NCBI GenBank assembly: GCA_937967705.1
Contig: CALCJG010000186.1
Location: forward strand, 1-5,808
Direction of reading: 5' to 3'
Source: an uncultured Spirochaetia bacterium
GTDB taxonomy: Bacteria > Spirochaetota > UBA4802 > JAGODF01
DNA: 5,808 nt
The translations under genes and the position numbers were made by a program. The notes under the pieces are model-generated. The model ran no database searches. It was given only the letters and a program-made list of their open reading frames with translations, and was not told the origin of the DNA. This document shows, one piece after another, positions 1 to 5,808 of the stretch (position 1 is the stretch's first letter; every line of letters begins with the position of its first letter).

Positions 1-490
1 CGTTATAGGCCGCCAGAGCCTTCTTGTAATCACCATCGTACTTACCCAGCAGACGGCGCAGGAGGGCCACCCCTCCGCGAATATTCTCCTCCGGCATAAA
101 GGGATCGGAAACATTGAGACTCCTGGCTGTTGCCGGCATGAGCTGCATAAGGCCCTGGGCCCCTTTGGGAGAAACCGCGGCGGGATTAAATGAAGACTCC
201 GCCTCTATGACAGCGTTCACGAGAGCCGAAGGCACCTTGTTGATACGGGCATATTTCTTTGCTATCTTCCTGATTTCACCGCGGCTGTAATCCTCCGGCC
301 GTTTCACATAGGCATTGCTCAGGGTGGGCTCCCCGTCCGCGCTTTCCCTCATCTGCAGCTCCTTCAGCCGGGCCTGGGTCTCCGCCTCGAACGGCCGGGA
401 CTGGGGGGATTCCACGTTATGTCTCATCATACCAAAGCGCTTTTTAATCTCGTGGATACGGTTGATAACGGCAAGCATATCGCTCCTCAT
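1..490 (-). CDS. Lytic transglycosylase (SLT domain), flagellar-operon type, 3' partial
   Basis: Predicted peptidoglycan lytic transglycosylase, which cleaves the MurNAc-GlcNAc bond. The first 163 residues are visible; the gene runs off the left edge. I translated it directly: residues 1-25 are short, basic and possibly helical (RIHEIKKRFG at 11-20), residues 26-70 look polar and flexible, and the SLT domain begins near 70. Family motifs seen are AESSFNP (97-103, catalytic Glu98), AVSPKGAQGLMQLMPATA (105-122) and the start of the AAYN motif (160-163) at the cut. No signal peptide or membrane segment is visible, so export would have to use another route, possibly the flagellar type III system as for FlgJ (inference). 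It starts 4 nt after the fliJ stop, so it is surely in the same operon. ATG at 490 has an AGGAAGG-like site about 8 nt upstream; ATG at 478 with AGGAG 4 nt upstream is an alternative start. The domain call is strong; a flagellar role rests on context. Confidence 0.9.
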   Translation of the reverse strand, partial: MRSDMLAVINRIHEIKKRFGMMRHNVESPQSRPFEAETQARLKELQMRESADGEPTLSNAYVKRPEDYSRGEIRKIAKKYARINKVPSALVNAVIEAESSFNPAAVSPKGAQGLMQLMPATARSLNVSDPFMPEENIRGGVALLRRLLGKYDGDYKKALAAYN

Positions 491-494
491 GACA

Positions 495-956
495 TCACCC
501 TTCCTTTTGTAATTGTCTCCGCAGATATACGTTCTGGTTCATGTCGTCGTATTCCTTGTTCATCTCCCGGTTGTAATCGTAGAGATATTCCTGATGGCGG
601 CGCTCCTTGAGGCGCTGCACCACCTTTTTCTCGCGGGAAGCCTCCACAAGCCGCTCACGCACCCGCTGAATCTCCGGCTCCATGCTCTCAATCCGGTCCT
701 GCGCCACCTCGATGACCCGGTTGGCAAAATCCGTGAACTTCTCAAACATCAGGGCATCGGAATACGAAAACTTCCCCGCCCGCAGCTTCAGGTTGAACTT
801 TTCCCGCTCATCCCGGATCCGCCGGGAATACTCCTGCTGGCGGATACGCTCCCGATTCTGTATATTGAGCACTGCCGCCAACTCGTTCTGAACCTCTTTT
901 TCCCGGGCCTCCTTGATGTCCAGCAGCCGCTGCAGTTTGAATTGAAATTTCTTCAT
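495..956 (-). CDS. fliJ: Flagellar export chaperone/ATPase stalk protein FliJ
   Basis: FliJ is a small cytoplasmic coiled-coil protein that sits in the centre of the FliI hexamer, like the gamma subunit of F1-ATPase, and links the ATPase to the FlhA export gate. The product is 153 residues, close to the usual ~150. It is almost wholly helical and charged. The N-terminus (FQFKLQRLLDIKEAREKEVQ, 4-23) matches the family pattern of an FxLQxLLDxKE start, and the C-terminal half has VVQRLKERRHQEYLYDYNRE (111-130), the typical conserved KERR/EY block. The ATG lies 20 nt after the fliI stop, with AGGA about 7 nt upstream. Its position right after fliI supports the call, since FliJ sequences diverge strongly and context carries weight. 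No oddities seen. Confidence 0.93.
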   Translation of the reverse strand: MKKFQFKLQRLLDIKEAREKEVQNELAAVLNIQNRERIRQQEYSRRIRDEREKFNLKLRAGKFSYSDALMFEKFTDFANRVIEVAQDRIESMEPEIQRVRERLVEASREKKVVQRLKERRHQEYLYDYNREMNKEYDDMNQNVYLRRQLQKEG

Positions 957-976
957 CCCGCCATCCTATCGGGAAC

Positions 977-2383
977 CTATCGCCGTACCGGGGCGAAATA
1001 GGGCTGCTGGGAAACAAACTCGCGCCGCTGTTCTGGCGGCTTGCCCTCCCTGCCGATGAGCGACAGCATCCTCGCCTTTATATTCTCGAAGCCATCCTGC
1101 TCGTAGATATCCTGCTTCAGGAACGCCGTCATTTCACCGTACATGCTGATGGCCTTGTCCACGACGGGATTGGACCCCCGGGCATAGGCTCCCAGGTTTA
1201 TGAGATCCTCGGCATCCCGGTAGGCGGCCAGGTACTCCCGGAAACGCGTAGCCGCCGCCCGATGGTCGGCGTCGATGACGTCCTTCATGCATCGGGAGAT
1301 GGAGCCCAGTATGTCAATGGCGGGATAATGTCCCTTGTGGGCGAGGTTTCTGTCCAGAACGATATGGCCGTCAAGTATCCCTCGAACGGCATCCGCGATC
1401 GGTTCATTCATGTCGTCGGCCTCCACAAGGATCGTGTAAAAGCCGGTGATGCTCCCCCCGCTCTCCCTGGTGCCGGATCTCTCCAGAAGACGGGGAAGGA
1501 GCGAAAAGACTGAGGGGGGATAGCCCCGGGTGGCAGAGGGTTCGCCGGCCGCCAGTCCCACCTCGCGCTGGGCCATGGCAAACCGCGTCACGGAATCCAT
1601 CAGAAGATTAACATCCTTGCCCTGATCCCGGAAATACTCCGCCACCGCATGAGCCAGAAAAGCCCCCCGCAGGCGCAGCATCGGAGGCTGATCCGATGTG
1701 GCCACGATGACCACGGATCGCCGGAGGCCCTCCTCGCCCAGTTCCTTCTGAACGAAATCCCTCACTTCGCGCCCCCGTTCCCCGATCAGGGCTATCACGT
1801 TGTAATCCGCGTCGGTATAGCGGGCGATCATGGCCAGCAGGGTTGATTTCCCCACGCCGGACCCTGAGAAGATCCCGAGTCTCTGCCCCCGTCCCACCGT
1901 ATTGAGGGCGTCAATGGCGCGAATCCCCGTGGAAAGCGGTTTGGTGATAAGGCTCCGCTGGAGGGGATTGATGGGCTTGTTGTCCACGGGATATTTATTC
2001 TTTGTAAAAACCCGCCCCTTTCCATCCAAGGGTTCCCCTACACCGTTGACCACACGGCCCAGAAGCTCCTCCCCGGCGGGGACCAGGAGGGCGGTTCCGG
2101 CGGCAATCACCTCGGCACCGGGGACGATTCCCTTCATCTCCCCTACGGGCATCAGTATGACCCGGTTCTTGTTGAAACCCACCACCTCGGCATGGAGATA
2201 CTCCCCGTTCCTCAGCCTGATCCGGCAGAACTCCCCGTATTTGACATCAGGACCCACCGACTCGATGATGAGCCCTACGATGCGCTCAACCCGCCCGATG
2301 GACTGGACGACCTCCGTCTCCTCCAGGATGGTCCTGTACTTGGAGAGCAGGTCTATCTTCTCATGTGGAAGGACCTTAACCAT
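977..2383 (-). CDS. fliI: Flagellum-specific ATPase FliI
   Basis: Cytoplasmic ATPase of the flagellar type III export apparatus. It works as a hexamer with FliH and FliJ at the base of the basal body and helps unfold and deliver substrates. The product is 468 residues, near the usual 430-470. Seen in order: an N-terminal beta-barrel region (about 25-95); the GRVVNGVGEPLDGKG block (109-123) shared with F-type ATPase subunits; Walker A GSGVGKST (174-181, Lys179); GERGREVRDF (201-210) with the probable catalytic Glu202; Walker B LLMDSVTR (260-267, Asp263); GYPPSVFSLLPRLLERSG (287-304); and SISR (361-364), whose Arg364 is the likely arginine finger. All key residues are present, so the enzyme should be active. 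The ATG is 18 nt after the fliH stop, with AAAGGGG 6 nt upstream. Confidence 0.98.
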   Translation of the reverse strand: MVKVLPHEKIDLLSKYRTILEETEVVQSIGRVERIVGLIIESVGPDVKYGEFCRIRLRNGEYLHAEVVGFNKNRVILMPVGEMKGIVPGAEVIAAGTALLVPAGEELLGRVVNGVGEPLDGKGRVFTKNKYPVDNKPINPLQRSLITKPLSTGIRAIDALNTVGRGQRLGIFSGSGVGKSTLLAMIARYTDADYNVIALIGERGREVRDFVQKELGEEGLRRSVVIVATSDQPPMLRLRGAFLAHAVAEYFRDQGKDVNLLMDSVTRFAMAQREVGLAAGEPSATRGYPPSVFSLLPRLLERSGTRESGGSITGFYTILVEADDMNEPIADAVRGILDGHIVLDRNLAHKGHYPAIDILGSISRCMKDVIDADHRAAATRFREYLAAYRDAEDLINLGAYARGSNPVVDKAISMYGEMTAFLKQDIYEQDGFENIKARMLSLIGREGKPPEQRREFVSQQPYFAPVRR

Positions 2384-2401
2384 GGACGACCCCTTTCTTC
2401 A

Positions 2402-3328
2402 TCACAGGGCGCTCGTGTTCCGGATGGCCTCTTCGATGGCATCCAGCTGTGTGGAAATTCGGGCGTCTATGGCTCCCACGTCGGTTTCTATGATGCATCC
2501 GCCCCGGTCCACACGGGAATCCTCGTAGATATTGACCTTCTTGAGGGATTCCATCATCTTGATGAGCTCGTCCTTGTGGGCGGTCGTCATATCCAGGTCG
2601 GCAAAGTTGACTCGGATATCGATGCGGTCCCGGTCCTTGACGCGCCGGATGGCTTCCTTTATGTTGTTGATGACCACCTCGCGGCGTTCCACGATCTCGT
2701 CCTTGATCACCTTGCGGGCTATCATGAGGATCATTTCGGTCATGAGCTTCTCGGAGGATCTTATGATCTCGTCCCGTATGTCCACCGCCGTGGAGACGAT
2801 CGTTCCAAGACGGTCGATCAGACGCATCACCTCCGCCTGCCCTTCCTTGTATCCTTCCTCCCGGCCGGCCTCATATCCTTTCTTGTAGGCTTCGTGTTCG
2901 ATCTCGGAAACCTTGAGCTCGGCATCCTTGATCATCTTTTCCGATTCAAACTTGCCCCGCTCGATTTCCCTCTCGGAATCTACCCGGAGCTTTTCCATTT
3001 CCGCCTTGATTTGCTCCCGGGCGTCCTGCAGTTCCTTGAAGGCAGCGTTCTTACCCTCCTCCTCGATCTGCCGGGCCTTCTCCCGGGCCTCTTCCAGCAT
3101 CCGCCGGACCTCTTCCTCCGTTTCGCGGCGGTAGCGCTCCAGCTCCGCCTCCATCTCCTCGATAGAGGGCCCCTGATAGACGTCTACAGGATTCCCGTCC
3201 TCGTCCACCTCGAACTCCCGGTATTCCTCGTCGATCATGACGTTCTTCTGATACTTGTCGGGAAGCTCCACCTGCCGGGGCATGCCCGTCGTATAAAACT
3301 CCATGGGTTTAAATACCAGCTTAGACAA
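2402..3328 (-). CDS. fliH: Flagellar assembly protein FliH (ATPase regulator), TTG start
   Basis: FliH is the cytoplasmic partner and negative regulator of FliI; it tethers the ATPase to the C-ring (FliN). From the TTG start the product is 308 residues, longer than the ~235 of enteric FliH. It has a short N-terminal segment (KLVFKPMEF, 3-11), an acidic linker (32-52), a long charged coiled coil (about 54-150), a glycine-repeat helix with Gly at 151, 155, 159 and 163 (the GxxxG pattern known in FliH), and a C-terminal FliI-binding domain (about 165-308) containing RVDRGGCIIETDVGAIDARI (272-291). The start is chosen because AGGAGG lies exactly 6 nt before this TTG, and because translation from here begins at the conserved-looking (A/S)K-VF-P N-terminus. 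An upstream in-frame ATG at 3355 would add nine residues and has no comparable site. The gene overlaps the end of fliG by 8 nt. Confidence 0.93.
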   Translation of the reverse strand: MSKLVFKPMEFYTTGMPRQVELPDKYQKNVMIDEEYREFEVDEDGNPVDVYQGPSIEEMEAELERYRRETEEEVRRMLEEAREKARQIEEEGKNAAFKELQDAREQIKAEMEKLRVDSEREIERGKFESEKMIKDAELKVSEIEHEAYKKGYEAGREEGYKEGQAEVMRLIDRLGTIVSTAVDIRDEIIRSSEKLMTEMILMIARKVIKDEIVERREVVINNIKEAIRRVKDRDRIDIRVNFADLDMTTAHKDELIKMMESLKKVNIYEDSRVDRGGCIIETDVGAIDARISTQLDAIEEAIRNTSAL

Positions 3329-4337
3329 CCAGTTCCTCCTCGCCGGCACGGGCAACGATGATATCGCCGGCTTCCTCCAGTTTTCTGATGATGTTCACGA
3401 TTTTCTGCTGGGCCTCCTCCACGTCCCTCAGACGGATGGGCCCCATGAAGTCCATATCCTCACGGAGCAGCGAAGCGGCTCGTTTGGACATGTTGCGGAA
3501 TATTTTCTCCTGCACCTCGGCATCGACCCCTTTGAGCGCCTTTGCCAGATCCTGACCGTCCACCTCCCGGAGTACCTTCTGAATCGACCGGTCGTCCAGC
3601 AGAACGATGTCCTCGAAGACGAACATCCTCTTCTTTATTTCCTCGGCCAGCTCCGGGTCCTCCTCTTCCAGGGCCTCTATGATGATCTTCTCCGTCCCGC
3701 GGTCTACGTTATTGAGAACCTCCACGATGGAATCGACGCCGCCGGCGGAGGTATAATCCTCGCTGGCGAGAGTGGAGAGTTTGCGCTCAAGAACACGCTC
3801 TACCTCGCGGAGAACGTCCGGCGAGGTCCGGTCCATTATGGCGATCCGTTTGGCTACGTCCGCCTGGATCTGATGGTTGAGTTTGGACAGTATGTCTGCC
3901 GCCTTACCCGGATCGAGGTAGGCCAGTATCAGTGCGATGGTCTGGGGGTGCTCCCCCTGAATGAAGTTGAGGAGATGGCTCGGGTCGGTACGGCGGATGA
4001 AATCGAAGGGCCTCACCTGCAGGGAGGATGTGAGGCGATTGACGATATCGATGGCCTTCTGCGTGCCCAGGGCCCTCTCCAGAACCTCCCGGGCATAGTC
4101 GATCCCCCCCGTGGAGATGAACTCCTGCGCCATCATGAGCTCCTGAAATTCCTGGAGAACGCGGTCCTTGTCCTCCGGCTCCACCTTGTCGAGACGGGCG
4201 ATCTCGAAGGTCAGCTGCTCGATTTCATCCTCCCGGAGGTGTTTGAATATCTCCGAGGAAACGTCTGAACCGAGAGAAACCAGGAAGATAGCCGCCTTCT
4301 GCCGTCCTGTTAGCTGCGATTTTTTCGATTGAAGCAT
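3321..4337 (-). CDS. fliG: Flagellar motor switch protein FliG
   Basis: FliG is the rotor component of the C-ring. It binds FliF through its N-terminal domain, FliM through its middle domain, and interacts with the stator MotA through its C-terminal domain to produce torque and switching. The product is 338 residues, the normal length. Seen: N-terminal domain with LTGRQKAAIFLVSLG (9-23); middle-domain GEHPQTIALILAYL (128-141), the EHPQ FliM-binding motif; a GG hinge (199-200); an MFVF motif (238-241); and the C-terminal charged helix RAASLLREDMDFMGPIR (286-302). By alignment to the E. coli torque residues R281, D288, D289 and R297, the matches here are Arg286, Glu293, Asp294 and Arg302, so one Asp is replaced by Glu while the charge is kept. 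The ATG has GAGGG 4 nt upstream. It lies 140 bp after fliF, with its own probable promoter in that gap. Confidence 0.98.
   Translation of the reverse strand: MLQSKKSQLTGRQKAAIFLVSLGSDVSSEIFKHLREDEIEQLTFEIARLDKVEPEDKDRVLQEFQELMMAQEFISTGGIDYAREVLERALGTQKAIDIVNRLTSSLQVRPFDFIRRTDPSHLLNFIQGEHPQTIALILAYLDPGKAADILSKLNHQIQADVAKRIAIMDRTSPDVLREVERVLERKLSTLASEDYTSAGGVDSIVEVLNNVDRGTEKIIIEALEEEDPELAEEIKKRMFVFEDIVLLDDRSIQKVLREVDGQDLAKALKGVDAEVQEKIFRNMSKRAASLLREDMDFMGPIRLRDVEEAQQKIVNIIRKLEEAGDIIVARAGEEELVV
3335..3340 (-). promoter_or_regulatory. Ribosome binding site of fliH inside the fliG 3' end
   Basis: On the minus strand this reads AGGAGG, a full Shine-Dalgarno core, 6 nt before TTG at 3328. It encodes part of the GEEEL tail of FliG. 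It is the only strong site at this junction, so it decides the fliH start and suggests that fliH translation is coupled to the end of fliG translation (inference). Confidence 0.75.
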
Positions 4338-4360
4338 CTTACCCTCTTATACGGGACTGA

Positions 4361-4450
4361 AGGAGTGTCCTGCTGTATCAATTTTCGACATCTTCCCTTA
4401 ATATACTAACACCCAAAAGTGTCCGTCAATCCAAATTATCCGACACTCCT
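4361..4450. repeat. Inverted repeat arms with three AGTGTC cores in the fliF-fliG gap
   Basis: On the plus strand AGGAGTGTC at 4361-4369 is the exact reverse complement of GACACTCCT at 4442-4450, a perfect 9-bp inverted repeat spanning 72 bp. A third copy of the core, AAAAGTGTC at 4415-4423, also pairs with 4442-4447 (AGTGTC/GACACT), and with G-U pairs the minus-strand transcript could form an 8-bp stem with an 18-nt loop. The two stems share one arm and so exclude each other. The repeats flank and overlap the putative promoter. Their function is unknown; they could be regulator binding sites, alternative RNA hairpins or chance. Confidence 0.5.
4400..4429 (-). promoter_or_regulatory. Putative sigma-70 promoter upstream of fliG
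   Basis: On the minus strand TTGACG (4429-4424) and TATATT (4405-4400) are separated by 18 bp; each hexamer matches the sigma-70 consensus at 5 of 6 positions. The predicted transcript would start near 4393-4394, giving a leader of about 56 nt before the fliG ATG. The spacer contains a small palindrome, ACAC-6 nt-GTGT (4409-4422), which could be an operator. This is a match to consensus only; transcription from it is inferred. It would allow fliG-fliH-fliI-fliJ and the transglycosylase gene to be expressed in addition to read-through from the operon promoter upstream of fliF. Confidence 0.55.
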
Positions 4451-4477
4451 CCCTCCCCCGGCAATACCTGCGGCTGT

Positions 4478-5808
4478 CTATTCCTCGGCCATCCAGGTAC
4501 GTAAAAGCTGGGCTACGTCGTCGGGACGCTCCCGGGCCAGGTTTATTGCGTTTTCCTGAAGCTCAAGACGGGCTTTTTCCTCCAGGGAGAGCTCCACGTC
4601 GACCCCCTCCTCTTCCGCCGCCCGGAGGGCCGCTTCCCGCATGCGCTGCTGCTCCGCCGCCAGCTGTTCCTCCCGGATGCGCCTTCTGCGGGCCATCTCC
4701 TTGCTGATGGCCCGGAAAAGGATAACCCCCAGGAAGAGGGCGAAAACACCGATGAGAGCGGCGAGAAGCATCTTCTTGAGCTGTTCCTTGCGGGCGTACT
4801 CGTCTCTCAGCTTATTCCACTGTTTGGAGCGGTCGAACATGATGTTTTCCACCGCCACCTGATCTCCCCGGCCTTCGTTGAATCCTATGGATTTCTTTAC
4901 AATGTTTTCCGCCTGTTTCAGATCATCCTTGTTGAGGGGTATCTGTACCGGTTTTTTTATTGGATCCAGATCGAAGGAACCGTCAGGTTTCCGGGGAAGC
5001 TCCTGCTGACCGTCGATGGCAATGGCCACGGAGACTCCATTGACATTGAAAGGTTCCCGCTGTATCTTGCGCAGGCTTTTGTTCACGGCGTGATTGCGGA
5101 CGTCTTCCTTCTTTTCATATTTGGAGTACTGATCATCGCTGGCCTTGTATCCGGGAGGTTTGTTGCCTTCCGTCCCGGCCGGGCCTTCGGGGTTCCAGCC
5201 GTGCCCCTGAAAGTTTTCCTTTGTGGTCTTTTCGGATACGACCAGGGAATCCTTCACCTTCCTCTCGGAGTATGGTGTTGCGGGATTGTCTTTTTCCAGT
5301 TCTATAGGAGTATACTCCTCCTTGTCCTCGCTCACCTTGTCCCAGTTGAATTCCATATTGAGCCGGACGATCTGTATGCGGTCCGGGGAATAGATCATCT
5401 CGAGCCCTTTTCTTATATCATTGAGCATCTTGATACGGACCTTTTCCTCGATCTTCTTCCGGTATTCCAGCAGGGTGTACTCCGCTTTGGCCTGGTCGAA
5501 GTCATCGTCGAAATCCGAAATGATCTTCCCGTGGTCATCCGTAACCGTCACGTCGTCCGGATCAAGTTTTCCCCCCACCGCCCGGGAGACCAGGTACATG
5601 ATGCCCTTGATCTCCTTTTTACTCAGCTTGTCGTAACCCGGCGCCAGATGCACCGTGACCGCCGCCGTGTAGGGGTTGTCCTTCTCCGTAAAGAGCTCCT
5701 CCTTGGTCAGGGCAATCTCCACATCGGCCTTGTCTATATTCTTGAGGGATTCGATATGCCTCTTGATCTCGTCCCTGAGAGCCCTCATGTACTGGATATC
5801 CAGCTCCC
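4478..5808 (-). CDS. fliF: Flagellar MS-ring protein FliF, 5' partial
   Basis: FliF forms the MS ring, the membrane base of the flagellum and the scaffold for the export gate and C-ring. The reading frame stays open to the right edge (codons for ELDIQY precede the first visible Met at 5788), so this Met is internal and the N-terminus, including the first membrane segment, lies outside the window. About 442 residues are visible. Numbered from that Met: the ring-building region MRALRDEIKRHIESL...VEIALTK (1-29) and VTVTDDHGKIIS (80-91); a long polar periplasmic stretch (about 150-245) with NPEGPAGTEGNKPPGYK (199-215); a C-terminal membrane helix (about 339-359); a basic stop-transfer ARRRRIR (366-372); a helical cytoplasmic tail; and the FliG-binding end, ENAINLARERPDDVAQLLRTW (412-432). 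The NPEGPAG segment resembles spirochaetal FliF from memory. The stop is TAG. Confidence 0.97.
   Translation of the reverse strand, partial: ELDIQYMRALRDEIKRHIESLKNIDKADVEIALTKEELFTEKDNPYTAAVTVHLAPGYDKLSKKEIKGIMYLVSRAVGGKLDPDDVTVTDDHGKIISDFDDDFDQAKAEYTLLEYRKKIEEKVRIKMLNDIRKGLEMIYSPDRIQIVRLNMEFNWDKVSEDKEEYTPIELEKDNPATPYSERKVKDSLVVSEKTTKENFQGHGWNPEGPAGTEGNKPPGYKASDDQYSKYEKKEDVRNHAVNKSLRKIQREPFNVNGVSVAIAIDGQQELPRKPDGSFDLDPIKKPVQIPLNKDDLKQAENIVKKSIGFNEGRGDQVAVENIMFDRSKQWNKLRDEYARKEQLKKMLLAALIGVFALFLGVILFRAISKEMARRRRIREEQLAAEQQRMREAALRAAEEEGVDVELSLEEKARLELQENAINLARERPDDVAQLLRTWMAEE

Larger units (their letters stand above)
4338..4477 (-). other. fliF-fliG intergenic region
   Basis: This 140-bp region is the only real non-coding gap in the window and is more AT-rich than its flanks. 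Reading on the minus strand it holds, in order: a G-rich tract just after the fliF stop, a first AGTGTC repeat arm, a sigma-70-like promoter, a possible 14-codon leader ORF (ATG at 4391, stop at 4347-4349), a second inverted-repeat arm inside that leader, and the fliG ribosome binding site. No convincing intrinsic terminator closes fliF, so read-through from fliF into fliG is expected. Confidence 0.7.

Noticed and set aside
513..1001. Plus-strand open frame of 162 codons with hydrophobic N-terminus antisense to fliJ
   Set aside because: The apparent hydrophobic stretch (Val/Leu-rich) is the complement of charged Asp/Glu/Asn/Tyr codons of FliJ; fliJ is supported by family motifs and by its place in the operon.
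2192..3361. Long plus-strand open frame (389 codons) antisense to the start of fliI and all of fliH
   Set aside because: It is an exact shadow of well-supported genes on the other strand. Its Leu/Asp/His/Val-rich composition follows from reading GC-rich coiled-coil codons backwards, it shows no domain, and fliH and fliI fully explain the region.
3303..4268. Plus-strand open frame of 321 codons antisense to fliG
   Set aside because: It lies almost entirely within fliG, whose domains and functional motifs are complete; the open frame reflects codon bias.
4415..4450. Intrinsic terminator after fliF
   Set aside because: The stem is only 6 Watson-Crick pairs with an 18-nt loop, is not GC-rich, and is followed by just TTTT then GGG; too weak to call as a terminator.
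4447..4461. G-rich tract on the minus strand (CCGGGGGAGGGAGGA) as a G-quadruplex
   Set aside because: It has only two runs of three or more G, so no standard four-run quadruplex can form; chance purine richness just after the fliF stop is enough.

Overview
The window is part of a flagellar basal-body/export operon, and every gene lies on the minus strand. In transcription order (right to left) it holds fliF (5' end cut by the window edge), fliG, fliH, fliI, fliJ and a lytic transglycosylase gene (3' end cut by the window edge). Coding density is very high. The only sizeable non-coding stretch is the 140-bp gap between fliF and fliG; the other junctions are 20 bp or less, or overlap.

The organism is a flagellated bacterium of moderately high GC. 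A spirochaete is my best guess, by inference from recalled family features: the FliF periplasmic region carries a NPEGPAG...PPGYK segment resembling spirochaetal FliF, the fliF-G-H-I-J order is typical of that group (though not unique to it), and FliH is long with a KLVFKP-like N-terminus. No 16S or other taxonomic marker is present, so the assignment is tentative.

The genes form one machine. FliF builds the MS ring in the inner membrane, and FliG docks on the FliF C-terminus as the rotor/switch protein. FliH, FliI and FliJ form the soluble ATPase complex that feeds flagellar type III export. The last gene encodes an SLT-family peptidoglycan lyase domain with no visible signal peptide, plausibly needed to let the rod through the cell wall. 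A good sigma-70-like promoter (TTGACG-18 bp-TATATT) lies in the fliF-fliG gap, among three copies of AGTGTC that form alternative inverted repeats. The fliG-fliH overlap, with a strong ribosome binding site inside fliG, points to a TTG start for fliH and translational coupling.

No mobile element, CRISPR array, RNA gene or clearly new system was found. The points most worth a second look are the transglycosylase placed right after fliJ without a secretion signal, and the fliF-fliG intergenic region.
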